Part shown: one piece after another, positions 24,663 to 33,412 of the stretch
Layout of the letters: each line of letters opens with the position of its first letter
Numbering within the stretch: position 1 is the stretch's first letter
Source of the DNA: Serratia nematodiphila DZ0503SBS1
GTDB lineage: Bacteria; Pseudomonadota; Gammaproteobacteria; Enterobacterales; Enterobacteriaceae
DNA: 64,000 nucleotides
NCBI RefSeq assembly: GCF_000738675.1
Contig: NZ_JPUX01000001.1
Location: 2,108,001 to 2,172,000 of the forward strand
Reading direction: 5' to 3'
The notes under the pieces: model-generated
Databases searched by the model: none
What the model saw: the letters and a program-made list of their open reading frames with translations, nothing else
What the model was told of the DNA's origin: nothing
Program-made: the position numbers and the translations under genes

Positions 24663-24988
24663 GCTGCCGCCTTAACCGGCAGACGCCCGGCAAAGGACAA
24701 CACGTAATCACGGGCCAGCAGGCGGCGGGCGTTGCGTTCGCTATCTGCCACGGTGCGCACTATGCGCGGCGAAGCCGTCAGCGCAGACCGGCGTACGGCC
24801 GCAAACAGGAAGCAGAATGTCGGGTGAGTCGGGGTGAGGGTCGTAGCCATAGCGGCAGCCTCCATAGTTAGCTGATAACAGCTACCACCGGAGTTCCTAC
24901 ACTCAATGGTGGTAGCCCAGACGGGGGTAGGAATACCGGTAACTATGTAAACCGGCCAGCCCGAAGGCTGCCCCGCCTGAGCCACCAT
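24659..24988 (-). CDS. Ash / Icd-like satellite protein
   Basis: From ATG 24988 this is a 109-residue protein starting [16 protein letters not shown] and containing the signature [18 protein letters not shown] followed by [18 protein letters not shown]. These are hallmarks of the Ash family and 'host cell division inhibitor Icd-like' proteins of P4-type satellites. The frame is open further up to a TTG at 25213, so longer models are possible, but an intrinsic terminator lies inside that extension. It overlaps the next gene by four bases. In P4 this leader region carries the immunity RNA. Confidence 0.7.
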   Translation of the reverse strand: MVAQAGQPSGWPVYIVTGIPTPVWATTIECRNSGGSCYQLTMEAAAMATTLTPTHPTFCFLFAAVRRSALTASPRIVRTVADSERNARRLLARDYVLSFAGRLPVKAAA

Positions 24989-25051
24989 TGATTGACTGCT
25001 GCGGTAGCATAACATCCACCGCGCAAAAAATGAGCGCACAAAGGCTGCGAC

Positions 25052-25076
25052 ATAAAAAAACACGCGTGGCGCGTGT
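25052..25076 (-). terminator. leader terminator upstream of the ash-like gene
   Basis: On the minus strand, ACACGCG and CGCGTGT arms (25070-25076 and 25060-25066) around a three-base loop are followed by seven T residues. It lies between the 81-residue gene and the Ash start. P4 immunity works by premature transcription termination in this leader. Confidence 0.7.
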
Positions 25077-25209
25077 TGTGTCGCCATAGTTAAACACGGG
25101 TTCCTACGCCCGGCGGCCGATTTTGCGGCAGCGGGGGGACTATAGCGCAGGGCCGGACGTGGGAGCAAGCCGTAAGACGCCCCCGGACGTTTAATCGATC
25201 GCATAGTGA

Positions 25210-25455
25210 TCAACAGTCGGTAAGCTGGTCGTTGCGGGTATCGGCCGCCGCGCAGGTCAGCGGCACCGGCCCGGCACGAAACAGGCGCGGCTCAGCCTGG
25301 CGACTCGCCAGACGAATAACGCCGTGTTTTTCACTGCGGTGCTCCGGCAAGACGACGCCAGGCTCTTTACGCTGCAACAGGATAGCTTCCGCCACAAACA
25401 GCGCGTCGCGCTCATCGAGGGTGAAATGCTGGCGACCCAAGGTTAACTGCATCAT
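25210..25455 (-). CDS. small P4-satellite protein of unknown function
   Basis: An 81-residue protein from ATG 25455 ([20 protein letters not shown]). The start overlaps the stop of the alpA-like gene, so it is translationally coupled to it. The N-terminal half looks like a compact alpha/beta domain ([16 protein letters not shown]) and the C-terminus is Cys-containing ([16 protein letters not shown]). Similar small genes follow alpA/vis in P4-type elements. Function unknown. Confidence 0.6.
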   Translation of the reverse strand: MMQLTLGRQHFTLDERDALFVAEAILLQRKEPGVVLPEHRSEKHGVIRLASRQAEPRLFRAGPVPLTCAAADTRNDQLTDC

Positions 25456-25715
25456 ACGGCGGCCCCCTGGTGACGGTTGGCGATACGTTCGTCCATCCAC
25501 TGCTCGACCTCGGAGGCCAGCCAGGCGACGTTTTTACCGCCGAGGGAGACCTGAGCCGGGAACTGCTGGCGGCTCATCATCTCGTACACGGTGGAGCGGG
25601 ATAGACCGGTGGTGTAGAGCACTTCCGGCAGACGAATAAAGCGCTCGCGTGGGGTGTAACTGCCAGGAATAACCGGCGACAGGGTGGATGGAGAGGGGGT
25701 GGAAACGGTCAACAT
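25452..25715 (-). CDS. alpA: AlpA/Vis-family excisionase-type regulator
   Basis: An 87-residue DNA-binding protein with the AlpA motif: FIRLPEVLYTTGLSRSTVYE (recognition helix), then FPAQVSLGGKNVAWLASEVEQWM (in outline). In P4 the homologue Vis acts as both excisionase and late-promoter regulator. It is the first gene of the leftward operon, transcribed away from the origin region. Tandem 10-base repeats about 150 bases upstream are candidate binding sites. Confidence 0.85.
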   Translation of the reverse strand: MLTVSTPSPSTLSPVIPGSYTPRERFIRLPEVLYTTGLSRSTVYEMMSRQQFPAQVSLGGKNVAWLASEVEQWMDERIANRHQGAAV

Positions 25716-25863
25716 AAAACGCTACCTCTTTGTGTCCGGCCAACGCTGACCGGGACGGTGTGAACTTCGGTAGCGCCCTATTATGTGAATATTTATCGGG
25801 GTGGCAACAAGGTGTTGTTGTGTGGTGAAACGGATTTTATGCTTACTTTTCAATCAATTGGAC

Positions 25864-25892
25864 ATATTGGCCTATATTGGCCTTTATTGACC
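25864..25892. repeat. tandem 10-bp repeats, ATATTGGCCT
   Basis: ATATTGGCCT occurs at 25864-25873 and again at 25874-25883, and a degenerate third copy (TTATTGACC) follows to 25892. The 10-base period places all copies on one DNA face, which suits a cooperative binding protein such as Vis/AlpA or a replication factor. Confidence 0.6.
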
Positions 25893-25996
25893 GTTGTTGG
25901 CAAACCAGCCGAAAAGCCTGAGCGATGGATGGACGGTTGATTAATAGGGAGAAACCGCCAAACACCGCTAGCCAGGGAAAAGGTCGTTTTGGGCCG

Positions 25997-26100
25997 GGTG
26001 AACAGTAGTGAACACTGAGTGAAGAGTTTATAGAAAACTATTCACCCCCTTATCTACTGATTTATATATATTTTTTATTTGGGTGAACAGTAGTGAATAG
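25997..26100. other. P4-type replication origin (ori)
   Basis: GGTGAACAGTAGTGAACA starts at 25997, a further GTGAAGAG lies at 26019-26026, TATTCACCCC is at 26038-26047 in inverted orientation, and GGTGAACAGTAGTGAATAG is at 26082-26100. They flank an AT-rich block (26052-26080). Iterons of this type are bound by the satellite alpha protein. The layout of iterons around an easily melted block supports an origin. Confidence 0.7.
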
Positions 26101-26155
26101 TTTTAGGTAAAACTAAAAACGGCCTGATGGTTTTCTCATCAGTGCCCATGGCTGT

Positions 26156-26168
26156 TGTCCTGGGGACA
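26156..26168. promoter_or_regulatory. candidate Delta/Ogr activator site of the sid promoter
   Basis: TGTCC-TGG-GGACA is a perfect dyad about 80 bases upstream of the sid start. Late promoters of P2 and P4 carry a dyad near -55 for the Ogr/Delta zinc-finger activators; position and symmetry agree. Confidence 0.5.
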
Positions 26169-26246
26169 GTCCAACTGGGATGAATGGCGATGTTGTACGG
26201 CGGTCAGCAGAATAGCCTCACATTGACTGACACCGGAGACACGACC

Positions 26247-26972
26247 ATGAGCACCACCGCCTTACCGAAATACATCACCGATAAACTGCAAGCCCTGCGT
26301 GACGCTCGCGCGGCCCACGACAAAAACTACCAGGCATTGACCGACGTCGTAACCGGCATTGCCCGCTGCCACCAACAGAAGAAAGACACCGAAGTGCAGA
26401 GCCAGGAGGCAGAAAGCCAGTGGCGCACCCTGTTTCGCAAACTGCGCGGAGAAATGACGCCGGAACTGCAAGCGCAGCACCACAGTCGGATTTCCAAGCG
26501 GGAGCTGGCGAAAGAGTTCGACGGCCTGATTGAGGAGATGGAGCTGGACAAAATGCAGCTTCACCTCAGCTGCGGCGGCACGGCCCCGAAGGTGGTGAGC
26601 GCGCACAAAGACGCCCTCACGACCTTTGCGGCTCATGCGATGCATCAGGCCGTGGATGCGCTGAGCAAGGCGCTTATCAGCCCTGACGTTATCAAGGCGT
26701 GCGCACTGGCTTCACGGGCTTACGGCGTCTATGCGGACAATCCGATGAAAATGATTGAGCTACAGGTACTGGGCACGCTACAAGGCCGCATTCGCGCTGC
26801 CATGGCTACGCAAAATATCGACCACCCGGTGCTGAATGAGATTGGCCTGACGATACCGCAAGAAACCGGCGCATTGCCGGAACTGCAAAGCAGTCCTGCC
26901 AAGCGCATGCGGGCTATCTCAGAACTGAAGGAAAAACGTCAACGCTTGCAGCAGAAGGGGGCCAAATCATGA
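26247..26972 (+). CDS. sid: Sid-like capsid size determination protein
   Basis: A 241-residue, highly helical protein that matches the layout of P4 Sid: the opening STTALPKYITDKLQALRDAR, a WRTLFRKLRGEMTPEL segment, and SKRELAKEFDGLIEEME, each with recognisable counterparts in Sid at the same positions. Sid forms an external scaffold that makes the helper phage build small T=4 heads. The ATG at 26247 follows GGAGA; the upstream in-frame ATG at 26184 is less likely. It overlaps the delta-like gene by four bases. It is often mis-annotated as polarity suppression protein Psu, whose sequence it does not resemble. Confidence 0.75.
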   Translation: MSTTALPKYITDKLQALRDARAAHDKNYQALTDVVTGIARCHQQKKDTEVQSQEAESQWRTLFRKLRGEMTPELQAQHHSRISKRELAKEFDGLIEEMELDKMQLHLSCGGTAPKVVSAHKDALTTFAAHAMHQAVDALSKALISPDVIKACALASRAYGVYADNPMKMIELQVLGTLQGRIRAAMATQNIDHPVLNEIGLTIPQETGALPELQSSPAKRMRAISELKEKRQRLQQKGAKS

Positions 26973-27223
26973 TGCGCTGCCCGCTGTGCACTCATGCGTC
27001 CTATACTCGCACCAGTCGCTATATCACGGAGCGGACGAAAGAGGCGTATTACCAATGTCAAAGCCTTACCTGTTCTTGCACATTCAAGACGGTGGAAAGC
27101 GTCGATAAAATCCTGTGCCAGCCGATACAGGCGCAACCGGTCGATGAGAACGCCCTGCCACCGCCGGAGAAAAGGACGTTGAACCGCTATCGCCGTTACA
27201 GCAGCAATCGTCCAAAGCTTTGA
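26969..27223 (+). CDS. Delta/Ogr-type zinc-finger late activator, truncated
   Basis: An 84-residue protein with the Ogr/Delta zinc finger: CPLC at residues 4-7 and a second pair in CQSLTCSC, with the family core RTSRYITERTKEAYYQCQ between them. It activates late promoters of P2-like helper phages and P4. P4 Delta is a double-length protein (two such domains); here only one is left and the last few codons come from integrase DNA read on the opposite strand, so the natural 3' end is lost. Whether the single domain still works is unknown; P2 Ogr is a single domain of about this size. Confidence 0.75.
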   Translation: MMRCPLCTHASYTRTSRYITERTKEAYYQCQSLTCSCTFKTVESVDKILCQPIQAQPVDENALPPPEKRTLNRYRRYSSNRPKL

Positions 27224-28012
27224 GTCGAGGTCGATCTCTACCCATCGGGCGCCGGAAGCTTCAGAAGGGCGTACTAGGGTTAAGAGCTGCCATTCAATCA
27301 GGCAACGAGTCGAAACAGACAGATTCGACATTATCAGCGAACGCATCAATTTTGGTAGCTCTTCTGGTCGTAGCGTCGGCATGTTTTGCTTTTTAGGCCT
27401 TTCAAAGGCCATGCCGATTCCCGAGGCTGGGTTTGCATCAATCAGACCAGTATTAACCGCAAATATCAGAATTTCGTTGATGCGCTGTATCAAGCGGCGA
27501 ACGGTCTCCAACGCACCACGCGCTTTAATGGGTTCCAATGCTTCAATCAGCGTTCGCGCCTTAATTTCCTGAACCGGAGTGCCTCCTATGCTTGGAAAAA
27601 TATCTTTATCCAAAGAACGCCAGATATCTTTCGCATAATCCTCTGTTACGCTTGTTCGCTTAAGGGCAAACCAATTGGCCGCGACGGTCGAGAAAATGCT
27701 GTCTAAGGCTATTTGGTGCTGTTCTGCTGCTTGTTCGGCCTTGGTTTGCGGATCAACGCCCTTAGCTAGCATGGAAAGGTAATCTGCACGAATTGCTCGA
27801 GCGTCTGCAAGTGAAAGGGCTGGGTAGGGACCTAGTCCCATCATGGTACGCTGTTTCGTTGCTGGTCGCTGATAACGGAAGCGCCATTGCTTTTTGCCAT
27901 TAGCTTTTACCAGAAGAAAGAGCCCGTCTCCGTCATGCAGGGTGAGGTCTTTCTCGAGTGCTCTGGTTTTTTGTACTTCAGTGTTAGTGAGGGGGCGTGT
28001 AGTCCGCGCCAT
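27206..28012 (-). pseudogene. P4-type integrase truncated by deletion
   Basis: From MARTTRPLTNTEVQ the N-terminal arm-binding domain (LHDGDGLFLLVKANGKKQW), the core-binding domain (FALKRTSVTEDYAKDIWRSL) and the first part of the catalytic domain with the first arginine (LTLVRPSEASGARWVEIDL) are intact. Homology stops after KLWTI at about 27206. The rest of the frame, open to 26939, is antisense to delta and sid and lacks the HxxR and tyrosine motifs. The protein therefore cannot be an active recombinase. The start could also be at 28051. Confidence 0.85.
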
Positions 28013-28089
28013 GTAAGGGATCTTCCGTTTATTGGTATACGTAATTGGCATACATTTTAGCGTATACCTAACCGTATACCAATAATCAC

Positions 28090-28124
28090 CGGATTTAGTC
28101 GGATGTACTCGGATGATTACGGAT
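28090..28124. repeat. four CGGAT repeats at exact 10-bp spacing
   Basis: CGGAT occurs at 28090, 28100, 28110 and 28120. They lie between the integrase start and the tmRNA 3' end, where arm-type integrase sites or an int operator would be expected. Confidence 0.65.
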
Positions 28125-28129
28125 ACAAA

Positions 28130-28162
28130 AAAGCCCGCAAACCTAGGTGGGATGCGGGCTTT
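28130..28162 (-). terminator. ssrA terminator
   Basis: On the minus strand, AAAGCCCGCA and TGCGGGCTTT arms are followed by T residues, about 34 bases beyond the mature tmRNA 3' end. A diverged copy lies at about 20390-20419. Confidence 0.75.
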
Positions 28163-28195
28163 CCGTACTTCCCCGGACGTATCCGGAACATAATG

Positions 28196-28559
28196 TGGTG
28201 GAGCTGGCGGGAGTTGAACCCGCGTCCGAAATTACTACACCGTCGGCACTACATGCTTAGTCCAATCTTTACATTCGCCGACCAGCTGCGGATGGACACG
28301 CTACTGACAGACTAGCCTGATTGAGTTTAACGCTTCGGCCCCAGGCAGGACGTCCACGCGATCTCTTTTGGGTTTGACCTCTCTTGATCCCCGTCCTAAG
28401 AGCGGAGGCTAGGGAGAGAGGGCTCTAAGCAGGGTATTAAGCTGCTAAAGCGTAGTTTTCGTCGTTTGCGACTATTTTTTTGCGGCTTTTTACGAGGCCA
28501 ACCGCCCCTCGGCATGCTCCTAGGGCTTCGCAAATCCCGTCGAATCCAGAATCAGCCCC
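28196..28559 (-). ncRNA. ssrA: tmRNA
   Basis: A 364-base tmRNA. On the minus strand it begins GGGGCTGATTCTGG and ends with the tRNA-like 3' part, TTCAACTCCCGCC then AGCTCCACCA. The tag reading frame (28469 down to 28437) encodes ANDENYALAA and a stop, identical to the E. coli tag. With SmpB it rescues stalled ribosomes and tags the nascent chain for proteolysis. The 3' end is a classic integration site for satellites and islands; here it abuts a P4-type integrase remnant and keeps the gene intact. Confidence 0.97.
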
Positions 28560-28608
28560 AAGTAACTTTGTGCAGTATACCAGAAGTTTACCTCGATAAG
28601 CCAGCGGC

Positions 28609-29091
28609 TTAACGATTGGCGTGCTTCATGATACGGGCTTTCGCCGTCTGCCATTCGCGATCTTTGATGTCATCGCGTTTGTCGTGCTCTTTCTTGCCTT
28701 TGGCTACGCCGATCTTGATCTTGCTCCAGGCATTTTTCCAATACAGGGACAAGGCCACCACGGTGTAACCTTCGCGGTTGACGCGGCCGAGCAGGGTGTC
28801 CAGCTCGCGCCGGTTCAGCAGCAGTTTACGGGTACGCGTTGGATCGCACACCACATGCGACGAAGCCACGTTGAGCGGGGTGATGGTGGCGCCAAACAGG
28901 TAGGCTTCACCGTCACGGAACGTCACGTAGCTGTCGCTGAGGTTGGCTTTGCCTGCACGCAGCGATTTAACTTCCCACCCTTGCAGCGACAGGCCCGCCT
29001 CGAACTCTTCTTCAATGAAGTATTCGAAACGCGCGCGCTTGTTTTGGGCAATGGTGGCGGAACCGGGTTTGTGTGCTTTTTTCTTTGTCAT
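28609..29091 (-). CDS. smpB: SsrA-binding protein SmpB
   Basis: A 160-residue protein, full length for the family: [30 protein letters not shown], and the C-terminal basic tail [19 protein letters not shown] segment ending [11 protein letters not shown]. SmpB binds the tRNA-like domain of tmRNA and mimics the codon-anticodon part in the decoding centre. It lies directly upstream of ssrA on the same strand, the standard arrangement, and is divergent from ratA. Confidence 0.95.
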   Translation of the reverse strand: MTKKKAHKPGSATIAQNKRARFEYFIEEEFEAGLSLQGWEVKSLRAGKANLSDSYVTFRDGEAYLFGATITPLNVASSHVVCDPTRTRKLLLNRRELDTLLGRVNREGYTVVALSLYWKNAWSKIKIGVAKGKKEHDKRDDIKDREWQTAKARIMKHANR

Positions 29092-29252
29092 AGTGCGTTC
29101 ATTATACTGGATGCTTCAGCGAAAGAAATCCTTTCCCGTTCAGCACCTGCGCAATTTTTCGCATTTTTGGTGCCCTCATCCCGTAGCAGATTTTTTGTTT
29201 GCCGCCAGATAAATGGTATTATCTGTACGTTTTATGTCTTACAGGAAATGAT

Positions 29253-29687
29253 ATGCCCCAGATCAGTCGGTCTGCATTAGTGCCGTTCAGCGCCGAGCAG
29301 ATGTATCAGTTGGTTAACGATGTTCATTCTTACCCCGATTTTCTGCCAGGCTGCACCGGCAGCCGGGTGCTTAACGCTACCTCCAACGAGATGACCGCCG
29401 CGGTGGACGTCGCCAAGGCCGGTATCAGCAAGACCTTCACCACCCGCAATACGCTGCTGGATAACCAGAGCATCAATATGCAGCTGGTTGATGGCCCGTT
29501 CCGCAAGCTGATGGGCGGCTGGCAGTTCACGCCGCTGAGCGAAGAGGCCTGCAAGGTGGAGCTGCACCTGGACTTCGAGTTCACCAACAAACTGATTGAG
29601 CTGGCGTTCGGCAAGGTGTTCAAAGAGCTGGCGGGCAGCATGGTGCAGGCATTCACCCAGCGGGCGAAAGAGGTCTACAGTGTCTGA
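29253..29687 (+). CDS. ratA: RatA, START-like protein (ubiquinone-binding / toxin family)
   Basis: A 144-residue START/COQ10-like protein: [20 protein letters not shown], the YPDFLPGC motif, and the C-terminal helix [17 protein letters not shown]. coli RatA (PasT) was described as a 50S-association inhibitor and is also related to Coq10-type ubiquinone-binding proteins. The start at 29253 matches family members and has an AGGA ribosome site. It overlaps ratB by eight bases. Confidence 0.92.
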   Translation: MPQISRSALVPFSAEQMYQLVNDVHSYPDFLPGCTGSRVLNATSNEMTAAVDVAKAGISKTFTTRNTLLDNQSINMQLVDGPFRKLMGGWQFTPLSEEACKVELHLDFEFTNKLIELAFGKVFKELAGSMVQAFTQRAKEVYSV

Positions 29688-29964
29688 CATCCAGGTCGAG
29701 GTGGTGTACGCCTTGCCGGAGCGGCAGTACCTGCGCAAGGTGAAGCTGGCCGAGGGCAGCAGCGTCGAGCAGGCGATCCAGGCTTCGGGCCTGCTGGAGC
29801 TGCGCCAGGATATCGATCTCAAGAGCAACAAAATCGGCATCTACAGCCGCCCGGCCAAGCTGGGCGATACGCTGAACGACGGCGACCGGGTGGAGATCTA
29901 CCGGCCCTTGATAGCCGATCCGAAAGAGCTGCGCCGGCAACGGGCAGAAAAGGCAAAAAAATAA
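29680..29964 (+). CDS. ratB: RatB (RnfH family) ubiquitin-like-fold protein
   Basis: A 94-residue beta-grasp protein starting at GTG ([20 protein letters not shown]). The family features [15 protein letters not shown] and [20 protein letters not shown] (outline) are present, and [20 protein letters not shown] ends the protein. The GTG start is set by the family alignment and the overlap with ratA. Its role is uncertain; the fold resembles MoaD/ThiS. A terminator overlaps the stop codon. Confidence 0.92.
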   Translation: MSDIQVEVVYALPERQYLRKVKLAEGSSVEQAIQASGLLELRQDIDLKSNKIGIYSRPAKLGDTLNDGDRVEIYRPLIADPKELRRQRAEKAKK

Positions 29965-29990
29965 GGCGCTATAAGCGCCTTATTTTTTTA
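29955..29990. terminator. bidirectional terminator between ratB and bamE
   Basis: AAAAAATAAGGCGCT (from 29955) pairs with AGCGCCTTATTTTTT, with A and T tracts on both sides, so it serves both convergent genes. The stop codon of ratB is inside the stem. Confidence 0.85.
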
Positions 29991-30081
29991 TCTGAAGCTG
30001 ATTTTTCTTCCGCGTTGCAGCCTGCGACTGTCATGAGGAACATCATGCCCCCTCATGGGCCGGAAGAGCGGGCGGCACCGA

Positions 30082-30420
30082 TTACTTGGTCAGCGCCGGT
30101 TTGTTCTGGATATCGGTCAACACGCCTGCGCTGTCGAAGGTCAGCGTCAGCGTTTGCTGGGTGATATCTTCATGGCCAGGCTGCTGACGGAACACATAGA
30201 ACCACGTCTGAGTCCCGAACGGGTCTTGCAGCATTGGGGTGCCCAATGTGTAAGCGACCTGTTGTTGGGTCATCCCTTTCTGGATTTTCGCCACGTCGGT
30301 CGACGTCAGGTAGTTCCCCTGGTTGATGTCAGGACGATAAACCACCTTTTCAAAAGTAGAACAGCCTGCAGTCAGCATCACAAGAACTACAGCGGCGGCA
30401 GTCAGCGTTTTACAGCGCAT
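30082..30420 (-). CDS. bamE: outer-membrane assembly lipoprotein BamE
   Basis: A 112-residue lipoprotein: lipobox MLTAGC with the acylated cysteine at about residue 19, followed by [18 protein letters not shown], the PDI-GN segment used for phosphatidylglycerol and BamD contact, and the SmpA/OmlA core [14 protein letters not shown] and TWFYVFRQ. BamE is a non-essential stabilising subunit of the beta-barrel assembly machine. Position beside ratAB and recN is conserved. Confidence 0.94.
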   Translation of the reverse strand: MRCKTLTAAAVVLVMLTAGCSTFEKVVYRPDINQGNYLTSTDVAKIQKGMTQQQVAYTLGTPMLQDPFGTQTWFYVFRQQPGHEDITQQTLTLTFDSAGVLTDIQNKPALTK

Positions 30421-30660
30421 AGTAATCACATTCCTTTAGGGCATAGGATGCCGATGATAATAGACCTTGCGGCAGTTGGAAACCTTTATACCCTTCATCT
30501 TTCACGTTGCGACGCATTGGCTTTCCTTTAGCACCTCAAGCGCTTGGCCTTTTTCAGGCTGTTGAGATGGCTTCGGATCACCGCCGCGCCGCACTTTAGA
30601 TATTTCTCGGGCCAACAGCGTCACTGTCAGACCGCAGGAAAGTGAAAAAGTTGAGCTTTT

Positions 30661-32322
30661 TTATGCGGCCAGCAGTTCTTTGGCGTTCGCCAACGTATTG
30701 CGGGTGACTTCGCTGCCGCCGAGCAGGCGCGCCAGCTCCTGCAGCCGGGCGCGTTTATCCAGCGGCGCCATCTGGGTTTCGGTCACCGTGCCGTCGGTCT
30801 GCTTGCTGACGAACAGGTGCTGATGCCCGCATCCGGCCACCTGCGGCAGGTGGGTGACGCACATCACCTGGGTGGATTCGCCGAGCTGGCGCAGCAGGCG
30901 GCCGACGATGGCGGCGGTTGGGCCGCTGATGCCCACGTCCACCTCATCGAAGATCAGCGCCGGGGTTTCCATCTTACGGGCGGTGATCACCTGAATGGCC
31001 AGCGCGATGCGCGACAGCTCGCCGCCGGAGGCGACTTTCGCCAGTGGCTGCAGCGGTTGCCCCGGGTTGGTGGAGACGCAGAACTCGGTACGGCTGGCCC
31101 CTTCGGCGCTCAGATGCTGCGGTTCGAAGCGCACGTCGATGTTGAATTTGCCGTGCGGCATGGAGAGCGCCTGCATGCTGTCGGTGATGAGCGTGGTCAG
31201 CTCGGCGGCGTAGTGCAGGCGTTTCTGGTGCAGCTCTTCCGCCAGCGCCAGCGCCTGCTGGTGATGCAGGGTGACCGCTTCGTTCAGGTGTTCATGGTCG
31301 CTTTCCTGCTGCGACAGCAGCTGCTGTTCATCCAGTAACTGCTGATGCAGCTGCGGCAGCTCCTCCGGCGCGACCTGATGTTTGCGCGCCAGGCTGATTT
31401 GGCGCGACAGGCGTTGTTCCAGCTCGTGCAGGCGGTTGGGATCGAGATCCATGCGATCGGCGTAATGGCGCAGCTCGTCGCTGGCTTCGCTGATCTGGAT
31501 AGAGGCCTCTTCCAGCATGTCCAGCAGGCCGCTGAGCTTATCGTCCAACCCGGCCAGCTCAAGCAGCAGGTGTTTGGCGCTGTAAAGCTGGCTGAGCATG
31601 TTGTTCTCGTCGCTGTCGGCCAGCAGCTGCAACGTTTGCTGGCTGAGGGTCAGCAACTGGCCGCTGTTGGCCAGGCGCTTGTACTCGGCGTCGGTCTGCT
31701 CGAACTCGCCGGCCTGCGGCGCGAATTCATTCAGCTCTTTCAATTGGTATTGCAGCAGCTGCTTGCGCGCTTCGCGCTCGATGGACTGCTGCTGATGGTG
31801 CGCCAGCTCGCGGCAGCTCTGATGCCAGCGTTGGTAGGCCTGGCTCATCGCCGCCAGCAGAGCGGGTTCGTCGGCGTAGGCGTCGAGCAGCGCTTTCTGG
31901 TGCTCCGGCTTGAGCAGCAGTTGATGGGCGTGTTGACCGTGGATTTGAATCAGGCGTTGCCCCAGCTCGCGCAGCTGCGACAGCGGCACGGCGGTGCCGT
32001 TGATAAAGCCGCGCGAACGGCCGTCGGCGTTGATCACCCGCCGCAGCAGGCATTCGTTGCTGTCGTCCAGCTGGTTCTGCTCCAGCCATTCGCGCGCGGA
32101 CGGGGTGTCCGCCAGCGAGAAGCGGGCGCAGATGTCGGCGCGGGCGGCTCCCAGGCGCACCACGTTGCCGTCGGCGCGGTTGCCGAGGCACAGCCCCAGC
32201 GCATCGATAGCGATGGATTTGCCGGCGCCGGTTTCACCGGTGATCGCCGTCATGCCCGGTTGAAAATCGATTTCCAACTCACGAACGATAGCAAAGTTGC
32301 TGATGGTTAATTGCGCCAGCAT
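30661..32322 (-). CDS. recN: DNA repair ATPase RecN
   Basis: A 553-residue SMC-like protein. The start at 32322 gives the family N-terminus [16 protein letters not shown]; Walker A GETGAGKS follows at about residues 29-36, then a long coiled coil (about 150-370), the signature [16 protein letters not shown], and Walker [13 protein letters not shown]. RecN helps hold and repair double-strand breaks as part of the SOS response. Three LexA-type boxes precede it, matching strong SOS induction. It lies downstream of nadK on the same strand but has its own promoter. Confidence 0.95.
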   Translation of the reverse strand: MLAQLTISNFAIVRELEIDFQPGMTAITGETGAGKSIAIDALGLCLGNRADGNVVRLGAARADICARFSLADTPSAREWLEQNQLDDSNECLLRRVINADGRSRGFINGTAVPLSQLRELGQRLIQIHGQHAHQLLLKPEHQKALLDAYADEPALLAAMSQAYQRWHQSCRELAHHQQQSIEREARKQLLQYQLKELNEFAPQAGEFEQTDAEYKRLANSGQLLTLSQQTLQLLADSDENNMLSQLYSAKHLLLELAGLDDKLSGLLDMLEEASIQISEASDELRHYADRMDLDPNRLHELEQRLSRQISLARKHQVAPEELPQLHQQLLDEQQLLSQQESDHEHLNEAVTLHHQQALALAEELHQKRLHYAAELTTLITDSMQALSMPHGKFNIDVRFEPQHLSAEGASRTEFCVSTNPGQPLQPLAKVASGGELSRIALAIQVITARKMETPALIFDEVDVGISGPTAAIVGRLLRQLGESTQVMCVTHLPQVAGCGHQHLFVSKQTDGTVTETQMAPLDKRARLQELARLLGGSEVTRNTLANAKELLAA

Positions 32323-32332
32323 GGGAACCTTC

Positions 32333-32388
32333 CTGTGTATAAACACATAACTGTAGTTTCATACAGTATAAACTGGTTTTATATACAG
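32333..32388 (-). promoter_or_regulatory. three LexA (SOS) boxes upstream of recN
   Basis: CTGTAGTTTCATACAG at 32351-32366 and CTGGTTTTATATACAG at 32373-32388 match the CTGT-N8-ACAG consensus (the second with one mismatch). CTGTGTATAAACACAT at 32333-32348 is a weaker third. Multiple LexA boxes are known at E. coli recN. Confidence 0.85.
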
Positions 32389-32408
32389 TAAAGTGGCCGA
32401 CGTAGATT

Positions 32409-33287
32409 TTAGAACAATTTTTTCGACCAGCCCAACTTGGTGCTTAACGTGTTGAAATAGCTGTAGTCCTTCGGGTGAATCAGGTTCAGATGGAAGTTGC
32501 TGCGGCGGATCAGCACTTCTTCGCCTTCCTGGATCGGCAGCGCGATCTGGCTGTCGCAGCTGATCTCCAGATCGCTGCCGATCTGCGAAAACTTCAGGCG
32601 GATGGTGCTGTCGCCGTTGATCACCAGCGGCCGGGCGGAGAGGGTGTGCGGGAACATCGGCACCAGCGCGATCGCCTCCAGCGACGGAGTGAGGATCGGC
32701 CCGCCGGCGGAGAGCGAGTAGGCGGTGGAACCGGTCGGGGTGGCGATGATCAGGCCGTCGGAGCGCTGTGAGAAGGCGAAGCGATCGTCGATGTACACCT
32801 CGAATTCGATCATGTGCGCCACTTTGCCGGGGTGCAGCACCACCTCGTTGATGGCGGTGCTGATGCGGCACTGCTGGTGCTCTTTATGCACGATGGTTTC
32901 CAACAGGAAACGCTGTTCGTCGATGTACTCGCCTTCCAGTACGTCCGCCAGCTGCTGCAGAGCGTTGTCGGGATCGAGATCGGTAAGGAAGCCGAGGTTG
33001 CCGCGGTTGACTCCGATCACCTTGATGTCGTAGCGTGCCAGCACGCGCGCGGCGCCGAGCATGTTGCCGTCGCCGCCGACCACCACCGCCAGGTCGGCCC
33101 GCTGGCCGATATCCGCCAGGCTGCCGGTCACGGCGTCTTTCAGCCCCAAATCATGGGCGATTTGGCGTTCGACCATCACCGAATAGCCGCGGGCGACCAG
33201 CCAGTGGAACAGCATCTCGTGGGTTGCCAGCGCTGAAGGGTGACGCGGGTGGCCAACAATGCCAATACAGGCGAATTTTTTATTCAT
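32409..33287 (-). CDS. nadK: NAD kinase
   Basis: A 292-residue enzyme, the usual length. The nucleotide-binding motif [14 protein letters not shown] lies at about 70-83 and the substrate motif NEVVLHPGK with the [16 protein letters not shown] loop follows. It phosphorylates NAD to NADP, the only route to NADP in enterobacteria. It is divergent from grpE, the conserved order. The stop is about 90 bases from recN. Confidence 0.96.
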   Translation of the reverse strand: MNKKFACIGIVGHPRHPSALATHEMLFHWLVARGYSVMVERQIAHDLGLKDAVTGSLADIGQRADLAVVVGGDGNMLGAARVLARYDIKVIGVNRGNLGFLTDLDPDNALQQLADVLEGEYIDEQRFLLETIVHKEHQQCRISTAINEVVLHPGKVAHMIEFEVYIDDRFAFSQRSDGLIIATPTGSTAYSLSAGGPILTPSLEAIALVPMFPHTLSARPLVINGDSTIRLKFSQIGSDLEISCDSQIALPIQEGEEVLIRRSNFHLNLIHPKDYSYFNTLSTKLGWSKKLF

Positions 33288-33342
33288 TTGCTGTGATTTT
33301 CCTCACCGGGACCCGTTTATGCCCCACATTGTGACCGGTTGA

Positions 33343-33368
33343 CTTGAAACCCCGGTTTTGATCCCCAT
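33343..33368 (+). promoter_or_regulatory. sigma-32 promoter of grpE
   Basis: CTTGAAA at 33343-33349 and CCCCAT at 33363-33368 are separated by 13 bases, the heat-shock promoter consensus, 45 bases ahead of grpE. Confidence 0.85.
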
Positions 33369-33412
33369 AATAAGCCAAGTTGCGAGATTAATGCTAAAAC
33401 GCGGAGATATTC

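Larger units (their letters stand above)
25716..26246. other. satellite control region between alpA and sid
   Basis: A 530-base divergent region without a gene. It holds the tandem ATATTGGCCT repeats (25864-25892), the iteron-bearing origin (25997-26100) and a dyad that may bind the Delta/Ogr activator (26156-26168). The leftward promoter for alpA and the rightward sid promoter should both be here. Confidence 0.6.

Noticed and set aside
24903..25097. A 64-codon frame overlapping the ash leader in another frame
   Set aside because: It runs through the intrinsic terminator and has no independent support; leader RNA is more likely.
26247..26972. Psu (polarity suppression protein) as product of the late satellite gene
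   Set aside because: The sequence and length match Sid rather than Psu at recognisable N-terminal and central segments.
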